Below, piece after piece: positions 1 to 9,418 of a stretch of DNA of 64,000 nucleotides; position 1 is the first letter of the stretch; every line of letters starts with the position of its first letter. The notes below the pieces were generated by a model that was given only the letters and a program-made list of their open reading frames with translations, made no database searches and was not told the DNA's origin. The stretch comes from Lachnospiraceae bacterium (GTDB lineage Bacteria > Bacillota > Clostridia > Lachnospirales > Lachnospiraceae): positions 57,974 through 121,973 of the forward strand of contig JAHZFJ010000012.1 in the NCBI GenBank assembly GCA_019421365.1, given 5' to 3'. The position numbers and the translations under genes are program-made.

Positions 1-750
1 ACTTATTAATGTTAAAGCTGGTTGTAGCATTAATCTATTCTTGTTAACTTTATCCGAAGGATACATACCATACGTAATAATACCACTGCGTACCATATCC
101 AAGTTTGATTCTGGCAAATCAATAATTGAAGCACTATTCGATACATGTTTTACCGGTATGCGGATACCTTCTTTTTCTAATTTATCAACAAATACTAAGA
201 AACGACTTAACTGTTTCCTTGCAGATGTCTTATCTGCTTCATCTGCACACGCAAAGTGTGTAAATATCCCATCAATAATAATGTTTGGCAACTTACTGAT
301 TTCTTTAATAATCTGAATACTCTCTTCTGTATCTTTGAATCCAATGCGGGTCATTCCTGTATCAACCTTAAGATGAATCTTTACTTGCTTTCCATGAGAA
401 ACCGCAATATCAGATAAACGTTTTGCCATATCATATTGAAAAACAGTCTGGATAATATCATATTTTAATAACTCATCATATTGTTGATGTGGTGTGAATC
501 CTAAGACTAGTATTGGCTTTTCAAACCCTGCCCTACGTAACTCAATACCTTCTTCTATAATAGCAATACCATAAGCATCGACTTTATCTTTCAAAGCAGT
601 TGCTATTGCAATAGCTCCATGACCATATCCATCGGCTTTAATAACTGCCATAATCTTTGTATTAGGATTGATATTTTTTCTTACTTCATCGATATTGTTA
701 CAGATTGCATCGAGGTTAACCCTAGCCTCTATTCTGTAGTATTCATTCAT
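1..750 (-). CDS. alr: alanine racemase, N-terminal 250 codons (gene runs off the left edge)
   Basis: PLP-dependent enzyme converting L-alanine to D-alanine for peptidoglycan. The reading frame is open from the ATG at 750 to the window edge, so only the N-terminal two thirds is present. The PLP-binding lysine motif KADGYGHG is at residues 38-45, and later stretches such as LKVDTGMTRIGF and DGIFTHFACAD are typical of the fold III TIM barrel. An AAGGAGG ribosome site lies about 8 bases before the ATG. It lies 37 bases after nnr on the same strand, so it is probably the last visible gene of the acpS-nnr-alr run. Known family; only the C-terminus is unseen. Confidence 0.93.
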   Translation of the reverse strand, partial: MNEYYRIEARVNLDAICNNIDEVRKNINPNTKIMAVIKADGYGHGAIAIATALKDKVDAYGIAIIEEGIELRRAGFEKPILVLGFTPHQQYDELLKYDIIQTVFQYDMAKRLSDIAVSHGKQVKIHLKVDTGMTRIGFKDTEESIQIIKEISKLPNIIIDGIFTHFACADEADKTSARKQLSRFLVFVDKLEKEGIRIPVKHVSNSASIIDLPESNLDMVRSGIITYGMYPSDKVNKNRLMLQPALTLIS

Positions 751-787
751 GAAAACTGCCTCCTTACACTATTAGCTATACATTCAT

Positions 788-2317
788 TCACTCATGAAGT
801 ACTAATGGAAGTGCTTCTATTATATCACTTGCAATTAAAGAATAAACGCTCTTTAACTTGGCAGCTTCATCTCCTGCAAGTCCATGCACATATACACTTA
901 GAGCTGTAGCTTCAAAATGCTCCATACCTTGTGCTAACATTGCTGCTATAATTCCTGTTAATACGTCACCTGCACCTGCAGTGGCCATTCCATTGTTTCC
1001 AGATAGATTAATATAACAACGTACCCCATCTGAAACAATTGTTCTTGCATCTTTTAATGCCAACACATATCGTTTGCCCTTTACTGCATTCATTGCAACT
1101 GTAAACAGATTCTCTTGTACATCAGACACATCACAATCTAACATCCTAGACATTTCCTTAAGATGTGGCGTAACAACTACATTTGCTGGTAAATCAATGT
1201 CGCAATAACATTCTTTCTCATTATCTTTTAAAATATACTGCGTCTTACCTGCTAGTAGCGTTAAGGCATCTGCATCAATAACAATCGGAACGTTTGTATT
1301 ATTCAAAACTATATCTAACAAATGATCCGATGCCCCAGATATTCCAATGCCTGGTCCGATTACAATTGATGTAGCCCATTTTAACTCTTGAACAATACGG
1401 TCCACTTCTAATTTGTTTTTCAAATTATTAGGATCGTACGTTGATAAAATTGCCTCTGGTAAAAGGCTTTGTATAATACTACGATTATCCTCTACCGTAA
1501 GAACTTTCACAAGACCCGCTCCGGAGCGACAAGCTGCCTTAGCAGATAAATAGCAAGCCCCGGACATATTACGAGAGCCTGCTATAATTAGCACCTTACC
1601 AAAGGTACCCTTATTCGAATAGTTCTTTCGTAATGGTAATCTAGATAAATCTTCTTTATCAAAATAAAAAACAGATGGTTTCACATATTCGACTGCCTTT
1701 ACTGGAAAGCCGATATCAGCTACTATTACTTCACCCGCATACTCACAACCAGGATATAATACTAAACCAATCTTGTTAACACCAAATGTTATTGTATAAT
1801 CAGCTTTAACTGCAACATTCAGAACTTTGCCGTTATCCGCTTGGATGCCAGAAGGAATATCAACAGAGAAAACCTTGTTATCACTTGTATTAATTGCTTC
1901 TATTATTTGTTCAAACGCACCTACTACTGACTTTGATAAACCAATTCCAAAAATAGCATCTATAATAACAGTATATTCTGATACTTTCACATTGTTATAG
2001 ACTTTCACGTCCAAATTACGTGCGATTAATAACTGTTGCTTTGTCTGGTCAGTAGCACGCTTTTCATCTCCTATGATAAGTACATCAGCATCATATCCAA
2101 GGCCTTTAAGTATACGTATGGTAGCGATACCATCTCCACCATTGTTACCAGTTCCACATACAGCTAGTATGCGATCTTTCTTAGTGATTTTTGACCGCAT
2201 GACCTGGGCAATTGCCATTGCTGCCTTTTCCATCAATACAAGGCTTGGTATACCAATTACATTACTGGTATGCTCATCGATTGCCTTCATCTTGGCAGCA
2301 TCAACTAAATATTTCAT
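788..2317 (-). CDS. nnr: bifunctional NAD(P)H-hydrate repair enzyme (epimerase plus ADP/ATP-dependent dehydratase)
   Basis: Repairs hydrated NAD(P)H: the N-terminal YjeF domain (about residues 1-210) epimerises R- and S-NADHX, and the C-terminal ribokinase-like domain (about 225-505) dehydrates S-NADHX with a nucleotide. Visible motifs are GTGNNGGDG in the epimerase and NNGMATAGAGDVLTG, the GAGD catalytic loop, in the dehydratase. The 509 residues fit the full fusion. Its ATG overlaps the acpS stop by four bases (ATGA), so the two are translationally coupled. Both domains look complete. Confidence 0.95.
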   Translation of the reverse strand: MKYLVDAAKMKAIDEHTSNVIGIPSLVLMEKAAMAIAQVMRSKITKKDRILAVCGTGNNGGDGIATIRILKGLGYDADVLIIGDEKRATDQTKQQLLIARNLDVKVYNNVKVSEYTVIIDAIFGIGLSKSVVGAFEQIIEAINTSDNKVFSVDIPSGIQADNGKVLNVAVKADYTITFGVNKIGLVLYPGCEYAGEVIVADIGFPVKAVEYVKPSVFYFDKEDLSRLPLRKNYSNKGTFGKVLIIAGSRNMSGACYLSAKAACRSGAGLVKVLTVEDNRSIIQSLLPEAILSTYDPNNLKNKLEVDRIVQELKWATSIVIGPGIGISGASDHLLDIVLNNTNVPIVIDADALTLLAGKTQYILKDNEKECYCDIDLPANVVVTPHLKEMSRMLDCDVSDVQENLFTVAMNAVKGKRYVLALKDARTIVSDGVRCYINLSGNNGMATAGAGDVLTGIIAAMLAQGMEHFEATALSVYVHGLAGDEAAKLKSVYSLIASDIIEALPLVLHE

Positions 2318-2682
2318 GATTCTTTCCCTTCTGCTACTACAAAAGCATTCGAATATATCTTAGTATTTGTTATAGATACATGAATATTAGTAATACCTCG
2401 CTCATCAGCTAACTTAAGAGCGTTATCGTACAGTGTTATATAAGGACACCCCAGTTCATCTCTAAGTACTTCAATTTCATTCAGTTCAAATCCATGAATT
2501 CCTGTCCCAAACGCCTTAGAAACCGCTTCCTTCACAGCAAAATTATCCGAGGCCTTCCTTTTATCCTTTCGTATTAGATCGATCTCACGCTCTGTAAAAC
2601 ATCTTGTAAGAAAATGTTCATTCTCACAAGCTTTCTCTACACGTTCGATTTCTATCAAATCTATACCAATTCCAATAATCAA
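2314..2682 (-). CDS. acpS: holo-[acyl-carrier-protein] synthase
   Basis: Transfers 4'-phosphopantetheine from CoA to apo-ACP. The 122-residue protein starts GIGIDLIEIERV with the Mg-binding Asp near residue 8, and has the second metal/CoA motif AVKEAVSKAFGTGI near residues 50-63. These are hallmarks of the small trimeric AcpS type. The start is a TTG at 2682, preceded by AAGGATGG at 7-base spacing; there is no ATG that would keep the GIGID strand. It overlaps nnr by four bases and lies 13 bases after the coiled-coil gene, so it is inside an operon. Confidence 0.95.
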   Translation of the reverse strand: MIIGIGIDLIEIERVEKACENEHFLTRCFTEREIDLIRKDKRKASDNFAVKEAVSKAFGTGIHGFELNEIEVLRDELGCPYITLYDNALKLADERGITNIHVSITNTKIYSNAFVVAEGKES

Positions 2683-2695
2683 CGTTATTCCATCC

Positions 2696-3301
2696 TTACT
2701 CTATGTCGTCTAACATATCTAGTACCGTGTTTCCCAGTATATCATGCATATACGAATAAAGAGAGCTATTTTCGATTTCTTTATCCTGTTTTTGAATAAT
2801 TCTTGCTTTTAGTGTCTCACGTGTCTGACGAATCCACTGGTCTGCTTCTTTAATTTCCTTCTGATTATGTTTCAACTTAGCATAGAAAACTTTCATACTC
2901 TCAATCATAAGTTCTTCATTTGCCTTCTTAATTTGATACGGCATATCTAAAAGAGTATCATCTGCGTTTTGCATCTTTGAATTGATTTCTTCAATAAATT
3001 GATGGCTCTTCTCCAGCTTTTTAGCCTTTAGCCTACCAGCTGGAGAATTATCAGGTTCCATATTGGCTACAATTTCGCTCATTAGTTTCTTCTTGAGCTT
3101 CTTCATATCCTTTATGTCATTAATCATCTTACCTTGCTTCTTAAGCAAATTATTCAGATTATTCTCAAGTTGTTTAATAGCAATAGTCTTCTCATGTTCT
3201 GGAATAAGTTGATACCAGCGATCATCTAGAGTTAGTATTGGTAATTTTTTGCCTTGCAATGCTTCCTTGAATTCAATACCCTTGTCCCTTTTTCTCGCCA
3301 T
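2696..3301 (-). CDS. conserved coiled-coil protein of unknown function
   Basis: 201 residues, very rich in Lys and Glu, with long predicted helices (roughly residues 30-85 and 90-180) of heptad-like pattern; no signal peptide or membrane segment. I do not recognise a named domain. ATG start with GGAGAG ribosome site. It sits between rex (42 bases upstream) and acpS (13 bases downstream), so it is probably co-transcribed with them. The role is unknown; a cytoplasmic scaffold or structural protein is only a guess. Confidence 0.8.
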   Translation of the reverse strand: MARKRDKGIEFKEALQGKKLPILTLDDRWYQLIPEHEKTIAIKQLENNLNNLLKKQGKMINDIKDMKKLKKKLMSEIVANMEPDNSPAGRLKAKKLEKSHQFIEEINSKMQNADDTLLDMPYQIKKANEELMIESMKVFYAKLKHNQKEIKEADQWIRQTRETLKARIIQKQDKEIENSSLYSYMHDILGNTVLDMLDDIE

Positions 3302-3343
3302 AAACTCTCCTTTTCGATCACCGAGTAATCGTCAAAAAAGCAA

Positions 3344-3997
3344 TTACTGATTTTCTTCTCTTTCTTGTTCTTCTCGCGCTTTCAAGTTGTATGATAAACG
3401 CATCAAACTTTCGGCAAGATGAACGTTCTCAACCATAATATCTTTAGGTAGATTCAAATCTGTCGGTGCAAAATTCCATATTGCTTTCACACCCCAGCTA
3501 ACAAGATCTGCTGCAACTTGCGGTGCTTTTGCTTTTGGAATAGTTAATGCTGCAATATGAACACTATTATTCTTAACAAAGTCTTCTAGTGTTTCCATCA
3601 TTCGAATCTCATTACCACGTATGGAGATTCCTTCAAGTCTTGGGTTCACGTCAAAAATACCTTTAATTAAAAAGCCTCTTCTTTCAAAATCTGTATAATT
3701 TGCTAATGCTTGTCCGAGATTACCTGCTCCGATAATAATTACATTGTACTTCCTATCAAGTCCAAGTATTTTTCCTATCTCCGTGAATAGATACTCCACG
3801 TTATATCCGTAGCCCTGTTGTCCGAAACCCCCGAAGTTATTAAGATCCTGTCTAATTTGTGAAGCTGTTACTTGCATCTTTTCGCTAAGTTCTTTTGATG
3901 AAATACGAACAACATCGTTTTCCAACAATTCCCCCAAATAACGATAGTATCTTGGAAGTCTTTTGATAACTGCTAATGATATTTCTTTTTCGTACAC
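3344..3997 (-). CDS. rex: redox-sensing transcriptional repressor Rex
   Basis: NADH/NAD-ratio sensor repressing fermentation and reductive genes. N-terminal winged helix (about residues 1-75; SSKELSEKMQVTASQIRQDL is the recognition region) followed by a Rossmann domain with GAGNLGQALANY at about 92-103, then a C-terminal dimerisation helix. 217 residues is family length. The start is GTG at 3997 with AAGGAGG seven bases upstream. It appears to head the operon running into acpS, nnr and alr. Confidence 0.95.
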   Translation of the reverse strand: MYEKEISLAVIKRLPRYYRYLGELLENDVVRISSKELSEKMQVTASQIRQDLNNFGGFGQQGYGYNVEYLFTEIGKILGLDRKYNVIIIGAGNLGQALANYTDFERRGFLIKGIFDVNPRLEGISIRGNEIRMMETLEDFVKNNSVHIAALTIPKAKAPQVAADLVSWGVKAIWNFAPTDLNLPKDIMVENVHLAESLMRLSYNLKAREEQEREENQ

Positions 3998-4064
3998 AAT
4001 GCACCCTCCTTATATCATAAACCCTTATTCTTCATTATAACTACTCACTAATTACTTGTCAATT

Positions 4065-4757
4065 TTAGATATGATATGCGGTTGCTACCATTTCTTGGTT
4101 TTTTATGCTTTCTATGATTTTCTCAGTCGATTTATCTTTAATTTTGGTTGCACTAATGAACAACCCAATAGATGAATTGCCCTCTTTATTAGTTACTGTT
4201 TCAAAATGTGTAATTGACATCTGATTTTCTGTCATAAATCCAATCATAGCGCCAATTCCTTCTACGCAAGTAACTTCTATGTAGATTTCAACGATATCTG
4301 ATTTTGATAGTAAAAATGTTTCAAATCCTTGTAATATCTTCATACTAGCAAGTATAAAGGCACAACCAAGAATAGCTCCTTCATAAAAGCCGATTCCAAT
4401 GGCTAGCCCCATGCTAGAACAAGCCCATAAGCCTGCTGCAGTCGTTAAACCTTTGACATGTTGTTTTGATGTGGTAAGAATTGTACCCGCTCCCAGGAAA
4501 CCAATTCCACTAATTACTTGTGCCCCCATTCTTGTAGGGTCCGTGTCCATCTTTAGTACTGATATAATAAATTGACTAGTAATCATAACCAAGGAAGAGC
4601 CAATACATACTAGTATATGAGTTCGAAATCCCGCTGGTCTCCCTTTTTTCTCCCGGTCATATCCGATGATTCCGCCGCACAAAACAGCAAGTATCATACG
4701 TACCATGATTGACAGATAATTAAGATCCCTCAAATTTCCAATAACATCAATTCCCAT
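4065..4757 (-). CDS. MgtC/SapB family inner membrane protein
   Basis: 230 residues. The N-terminal part has four to five hydrophobic segments with the MgtC signature GGIIGYDREKKGRPAGFRTH near residues 29-48 and SGIGFLGAGTIL near 83-94. The C-terminal 80 residues form a soluble, ACT-like domain. Family members are linked to Mg2+ limitation and membrane potential control, but the substrate, if any, is not settled. ATG with GGAGG ribosome site. Monocistronic by spacing, divergent from the ABC-F gene. Confidence 0.85.
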   Translation of the reverse strand: MGIDVIGNLRDLNYLSIMVRMILAVLCGGIIGYDREKKGRPAGFRTHILVCIGSSLVMITSQFIISVLKMDTDPTRMGAQVISGIGFLGAGTILTTSKQHVKGLTTAAGLWACSSMGLAIGIGFYEGAILGCAFILASMKILQGFETFLLSKSDIVEIYIEVTCVEGIGAMIGFMTENQMSITHFETVTNKEGNSSIGLFISATKIKDKSTEKIIESIKNQEMVATAYHI

Positions 4758-4925
4758 AAATCCTCCAAATATGAAGCTTTATTAATGCTTCTTATATATT
4801 ATAGTATCTTTCCTACCAGATTGCACCTATTTTCTACACAAATGGCAAAATAAAATGTGTAAATGTCTAGCAATCATACCTTAAGTATGATAAAATAACT
4901 GATGATTTTCAAGAGCCACTTATCT

Positions 4926-4975
4926 AGGTCGACAGCGCCAATTCAAGACTAATTTCAAATTGGCGCCGTCGACCT
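4926..4975 (+). promoter_or_regulatory. 18-bp stem hairpin in the 5' leader of the ABC-F gene
   Basis: Two 18-base arms (4926-4943 and 4958-4975), complementary at 17 of 18 positions, around a 14-base loop. It lies about 16 bases before the ribosome site of the ABC-F gene. No T-run follows on either strand, so it is not a normal intrinsic terminator. The right arm resembles the right arm of the terminator behind the same gene. Confidence 0.6.
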
Positions 4976-5008
4976 TCGAAAAAATGCGAAGAAAGGATGA
5001 CTATAATC

Positions 5009-6967
5009 ATGATTTTATCATGTAATAATATAAATAAATCTTTTGTTGGAAAACAAGTGCTTTCCAATGTTTCATTTCATGTTAACGAGGGTGAGAAAAC
5101 TGCAATAATCGGAGTGAACGGAGCAGGTAAATCTACACTTCTTAAAATAATAATTGGTGAGATGAGTGCCGACTCTGGTGATGTTACTTTCGCAAAAGGT
5201 GCTACTATGGGCTATCTAGCTCAACATCAAGCATTAACTTCACATCATTCTATCTACGAAGAACTTCTTGAAGTAAAAAAAGACGTTATTGAATTATACG
5301 ACCGTATGCGTGCGTTAGAACTTGATATGAAGGAAGCTACTGGTGATGAGTTAGAATCTATGCTTTCCACTTATGCAAGATTAAATCACGAATTCGAATT
5401 ACAAAACGGCTATGCTTACCAAAGTGAAATCACTGGTATTCTAAAAGGTCTCGGATTTGCAGAAGAAGAATTCAGCAAATCTATTGATAAATTATCAGGT
5501 GGTCAAAAGACTCGTGTTGCCCTTGGTAAACTACTTCTAACTGCACCTGATATTATCTTCTTAGATGAGCCTACCAACCATCTTGATATGGAATCAATTG
5601 CATGGTTAGAAAACTATCTTCTTAACTATCGTGGTGCTGTTGTTATTGTTGCCCATGACCGCTATTTCCTAGACAAAATCGTAACGAAAGTAGTTGAAAT
5701 CGAATTCACCAAATCTCAGATGTATCTTGGTAACTACTCTGAATTTGCTGAGAAGAAAGCTCTTATAAGAGATGCTCAATTAAAAAATTATCTGAATCAA
5801 CAAAAAGAGATTAAACATCAAGAAGAGGTTATTGCCAAACTTCGTTCTTTCAACCGAGAGAAATCAATCAAGCGTGCTGAGAGCCGTGAGAAGATGCTTA
5901 ATAAAATAGATCGTGTCGAGAAACCAATTATGGAACAACATCATATCTCCATTCAATTAGAGCCACACAATATCAGCGGTAATGATGTTCTTTCTGTTAA
6001 AGGACTAACCAAGGCTTTTGGTCCTAAAAAACTTTTCTCTGATTTAGATTTCGAAATTAAAAGAGAAGAAAAAGTCGCAATTATTGGTAATAACGGAACA
6101 GGTAAAACTACTATATTAAAGATTTTAAATGGTCTTTTAGATGCAGATTCTGGCGAGATGCGTCTAGGATCAAAAGTTAAGATAGGTTATTATGACCAGG
6201 AACATCAAGTATTATCACCAGAGAAAACAATCTTTGATGAACTCCAAGATACGTATCCAAATCTAACGAATACTGCTGTTCGTAATATCCTTGCAGCTTT
6301 CCTATTCACTAATGATGACGTTTTCAAACGTATCAAAGAATTAAGTGGTGGCGAACGTGGACGAGTTTCTCTTGCCAAATTAATGCTTTCGGAAGCGAAT
6401 TTCTTGATTCTAGATGAGCCTACGAACCATCTTGATATTGCCTCTAAGGAAATACTAGAAGATGCTATTAACAGTTATTCTGGTACAGTATTATATGTAT
6501 CTCATGACCGTTATTTCATTAATAGAACAGCAACTCGTATTCTTGACTTAACGAATAATCAATTACTTAACTACATTGGTAATTATGATTATTATCTAGA
6601 AAAGAAACCAGAAGTGGAACGCATGTATCTTTCAGCCAATTCCATTATTGCTAATACTTCTACTTCAACAAGTACAACTTCTGCTTCTGATCAGACAGAA
6701 CCCGTTACAGATACTTCTGATACTAAATTGGACTGGAAACAACAAAAAGAACAACAAGCCAAGGAAAGAAAACGTCAGAATGAACTTAAGAAAGTTGAAG
6801 ATGAAATTACTGCTTGTGAAACACGCAATGAAGAAATCGATTCCCTCCTTGCTCTTGAAGAAGTTTATACTGATGTAGCGAGATTGCTGGAATTAAACAA
6901 TGAGAAAAAATCAATCGAAGATCGACTAGAAGAACTTCTTGAACAATGGGAAGAGCTTTCTATGTAG
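5009..6967 (+). CDS. ABC-F family ATPase (ribosome-associated, Uup/YdiF-like)
   Basis: Soluble twin-ATPase protein without membrane domains. First cassette: Walker A GVNGAGKST near residue 35 and signature LSGGQKTR; second: GNNGTGKTT near 360 and LSGGERGR. Both Walker B motifs read ILDEPTNHLD or FLDEPTNHLD. A charged linker separates the cassettes, and a C-terminal coiled coil (about 580-652) follows a Ser/Thr-rich spacer. This matches ABC-F translation factors of the Uup/YdiF branch more than antibiotic-resistance members, but a resistance role cannot be excluded. I use the ATG at 5009 because GAAAGG overlaps the earlier ATG at 4997 and is 12 bases before this one. Confidence 0.88.
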   Translation: MILSCNNINKSFVGKQVLSNVSFHVNEGEKTAIIGVNGAGKSTLLKIIIGEMSADSGDVTFAKGATMGYLAQHQALTSHHSIYEELLEVKKDVIELYDRMRALELDMKEATGDELESMLSTYARLNHEFELQNGYAYQSEITGILKGLGFAEEEFSKSIDKLSGGQKTRVALGKLLLTAPDIIFLDEPTNHLDMESIAWLENYLLNYRGAVVIVAHDRYFLDKIVTKVVEIEFTKSQMYLGNYSEFAEKKALIRDAQLKNYLNQQKEIKHQEEVIAKLRSFNREKSIKRAESREKMLNKIDRVEKPIMEQHHISIQLEPHNISGNDVLSVKGLTKAFGPKKLFSDLDFEIKREEKVAIIGNNGTGKTTILKILNGLLDADSGEMRLGSKVKIGYYDQEHQVLSPEKTIFDELQDTYPNLTNTAVRNILAAFLFTNDDVFKRIKELSGGERGRVSLAKLMLSEANFLILDEPTNHLDIASKEILEDAINSYSGTVLYVSHDRYFINRTATRILDLTNNQLLNYIGNYDYYLEKKPEVERMYLSANSIIANTSTSTSTTSASDQTEPVTDTSDTKLDWKQQKEQQAKERKRQNELKKVEDEITACETRNEEIDSLLALEEVYTDVARLLELNNEKKSIEDRLEELLEQWEELSM

Positions 6968-6978
6968 ATTTTAAGTAA

Positions 6979-7027
6979 AAAACAACGGCACCTAATTGAA
7001 TTTGTTTCAAGTTGGTGCCGTTGTTTT
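6979..7027 (+). terminator. intrinsic terminator after the ABC-F gene, shared with the convergent symporter gene
   Basis: A perfect 14-bp stem (6979-6992 with 7014-7027), with A-run on the left and TTTT on the right, lies 11 bases after the ABC-F stop and next to the stop of the opposing transporter. It can act in both directions. Confidence 0.85.
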
Positions 7028-7030
7028 ACA

Positions 7031-8407
7031 TTATAATTCCATAAATCCTAATGTTTGTAATATTGAACTAATTAAAATAATTCCTAGGAAAATTAGTACA
7101 AGATATTTCGCCATGAATAAGTATATTTTCTTTCTCTTGAATTTAGATGATACTTCTATTTCATCAATTACTGTTTTAAATCCACAAACTTTCATAACAA
7201 GTACCATTGTGCAGATCGCAGCAATTGGCATCATGATGGAATTCGTCATAAAATCAAAGAAGTCTAAGATTGATAAGCCAATTGGTTTAATAAATGACCA
7301 TGCCCCAAATCCTAGAGAACTTGGAATACCAAGTAATAAGATAATACCTAACATAACTATACTGCTCTTTTTACGACTCCATTTTGTAAGTTCACCGAAG
7401 GTAGCTACTCCACTCTCCATTAATGATACCGCACTTGTTATCGCAGCACTGAATACAAGTAGGAAGAATACCATACCGATAATTCGTCCCATTGGCATGC
7501 TAAGGAATACCTTTGGCATAGTAATAAACATTAATGATGGTCCTGCTTCTAATGTCTCCGGATTACCACCAGCGAAAGCAAATACTGCTGGAATAATCAT
7601 AAGACCTGCTAAGAACGCAATTACTGAATCCACAATTTCTACTTGACGGATAGAAGATTCCATATCAATATCTTTCTTCATATAAGAACCATAAGTATAT
7701 AAGATACCCATACCAATTGATAAAGAATAAAACATCTGTCCCATAGCTGCAACAAATGTATTAATAGAGAATCTTGAGAAGTCAGGGATTAAATAATACT
7801 TAACACCTTCTAATGCTCCAGGGCGTGTTACTGAATAAATCGCTATTACAATTGCCATTACAACAAGTAAAGGCATAAGAACTCTACTAAGTTTTTCGAT
7901 TCCCTTCTCGACTCCCATGATTATAATTATAAATACCGCAATTGCAAAAATTATTAACCAAAATATCGGTTCTCCTGTTTTACTAACAAAGCTATTAAAA
8001 TACGTATCCTCTTGTAAATTAGCTGCATTACTACCTGCAAACGAAAAGAAATATTTTAGTACCCAGCCACCAATTACACAGTAATATGGTACAATTAACA
8101 TAGGTACAATGGCATTAATCCAACCACCAAACATCATCTTTTTTGCACCAAGTTCCTTGAACGCCCCTATCGGACTCTTTCCTGTCTTACGACCAAGTGC
8201 AGTTTCTGTCATAATTAATGTAAAACCAAATGTAATTGCTAAAACAAGATAAGTAAGTAAAAATATACCTCCACCATATTTAGCTGCTAGATATGGAAAA
8301 CGCCAAATGTTTCCTAGTCCTACTGCCGATCCTGCTACTGCTAATACATATCCCATCTTTCCAGAGAAACCTTTAACAGCCGCAGTTTTTTTACTCTTTC
8401 CACTCAT
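7031..8407 (-). CDS. neurotransmitter:sodium symporter (NSS) family transporter
   Basis: 458-residue integral membrane protein with about 11-12 hydrophobic segments. The N-terminal motif GYVLAVAGSAVGLGNIWRFP (residues 19-38) is the NSS TM1 sodium/substrate site of the LeuT fold. GGVFLL-like TM2 and the later SLSIGMGILYTYGSYM segment also fit. Such bacterial carriers usually take amino acids or tryptophan-like compounds with Na+, but substrate cannot be read here. A perfect 9-bp palindrome lies 36 bases upstream of the ATG. Convergent with the ABC-F gene. Confidence 0.9.
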   Translation of the reverse strand: MSGKSKKTAAVKGFSGKMGYVLAVAGSAVGLGNIWRFPYLAAKYGGGIFLLTYLVLAITFGFTLIMTETALGRKTGKSPIGAFKELGAKKMMFGGWINAIVPMLIVPYYCVIGGWVLKYFFSFAGSNAANLQEDTYFNSFVSKTGEPIFWLIIFAIAVFIIIIMGVEKGIEKLSRVLMPLLVVMAIVIAIYSVTRPGALEGVKYYLIPDFSRFSINTFVAAMGQMFYSLSIGMGILYTYGSYMKKDIDMESSIRQVEIVDSVIAFLAGLMIIPAVFAFAGGNPETLEAGPSLMFITMPKVFLSMPMGRIIGMVFFLLVFSAAITSAVSLMESGVATFGELTKWSRKKSSIVMLGIILLLGIPSSLGFGAWSFIKPIGLSILDFFDFMTNSIMMPIAAICTMVLVMKVCGFKTVIDEIEVSSKFKRKKIYLFMAKYLVLIFLGIILISSILQTLGFMEL

Positions 8408-8442
8408 ATAACTCTTTGTAACCTCTTCTGAATCCTTTCGCT

Positions 8443-8463
8443 CTTCACTTTATCAAAGTGAAG
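8443..8463. promoter_or_regulatory. palindrome upstream of the NSS transporter
   Basis: CTTCACTTT and AAAGTGAAG are separated by three bases (perfect 9+3+9), 36 bases upstream of the transporter start in a 317-base gap. It could be a repressor site or a small leader hairpin; nothing else distinctive is seen in the rest of the gap apart from the terminator at 8675. Confidence 0.4.
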
Positions 8464-8674
8464 TTTCATAGCGTTATCAATTCTACTTTCTAAACTTTTA
8501 TTGTCCTATAATACACGAGAATAAACATCTCGTCAAAAGGTAAATTGTACCACTTTTTAATATACTAAAGTAATAGTCCAATTTCAACTAATTTATTGAT
8601 TAATTTTAAAGGACAAACTTATTATTACATGTATCACTAGGCATCTCCACCAAATACCCTGTAATGTTTTAACA

Positions 8675-8711
8675 CGAAAAAAACCTATGAAGATTACTGC
8701 TCCATAGGTTT
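8675..8711 (-). terminator. intrinsic terminator of the citrate operon
   Basis: On the minus strand AAACCTATG, a 13-base loop and CATAGGTTT are followed by a T-run of seven. It lies 14 bases after the gntR stop and closes the citrate synthase-icd-gntR transcript. Confidence 0.85.
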
Positions 8712-8724
8712 CAACAACGTATAT

Positions 8725-9405
8725 CTATAATAACTTCTCTAGGCCATTCTCACTAATATTTTTAATAGTGTTCTTAATATGCTCATGGGCTAGATATTCT
8801 GCCTTGTCTGCATCATGTTCTCTAATCGCCTCAAAAATCGCTATATGCTCTTCATTGGTGTGGCTAGCACGAGTCATTGAAGACAAAGAAGCCCTGCGAA
8901 TTCTCTGTACATACTGATGATAGTCGGATAATAGATGACATAGGATGCGGCTACCAGAAGCTTCATATAACAACTCATGGAACTTACTATCAAGTTCAAA
9001 AATCTGTCCCTCATGAGAACGTTTTGTATGAAATTCTGATAGATATACGATTTCATCCATCTCTTCCATCTGCTTATCTGTTATGTTCTCACATGCCATT
9101 CTAGCACAGAGCCCTTCAAGATAAGAACGTATCATATAGATGTCATGAATATCTTTCGCACTGATCCCATTTACATAGGCACCCTTATTTGGAATAATAT
9201 TCACTAATCCTTCTAACTCTAACTGTCTTAAAGCTTCACGAACTGGTGTCCTGCTAACGCCTAATTCGTTTCCTATTGTCACTTCTTTTAGTTCTTCATT
9301 CTGACTATATTTACCTGAGAGAATATCACCACGAATTTTATGATAGACACGTCCTCTCAAAGAATATTTATCTGTTAATTCCTTCTGTTCATGAAAACTG
9401 TCCAA
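8725..9405 (-). CDS. GntR family (FadR-type) transcriptional regulator
   Basis: 226 residues: N-terminal winged helix (about 15-80, with EVTIGNELGVSRTPVREALRQL as the helix-turn-helix) and a C-terminal all-helical FCD ligand/metal domain (RSYLEGLCARMA, then the conserved His positions in FHELLYEAS and EEHIAIFEAI). I place the start at the TTG at 9405, exactly nine bases after an AGGAGG overlapping the icd stop; the in-frame upstream codons lie inside icd. As the last gene of the operon it probably autoregulates it; the ligand may be citrate, isocitrate or 2-oxoglutarate (inference). Palindromes at 12164-12320 are candidate operators. Confidence 0.9.
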   Translation of the reverse strand: MDSFHEQKELTDKYSLRGRVYHKIRGDILSGKYSQNEELKEVTIGNELGVSRTPVREALRQLELEGLVNIIPNKGAYVNGISAKDIHDIYMIRSYLEGLCARMACENITDKQMEEMDEIVYLSEFHTKRSHEGQIFELDSKFHELLYEASGSRILCHLLSDYHQYVQRIRRASLSSMTRASHTNEEHIAIFEAIREHDADKAEYLAHEHIKNTIKNISENGLEKLL

Positions 9406-9418
9406 AGAATTTTTCCTC

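Noticed and set aside
619..909. Plus-strand frame across the alr-nnr junction
   Set aside because: Antisense to two well-supported genes and without a ribosome site.
6996..7646. 216-codon plus-strand frame opposite the NSS transporter
   Set aside because: Antisense to a clear transporter, no ribosome site, and begins inside the ABC-F terminator.
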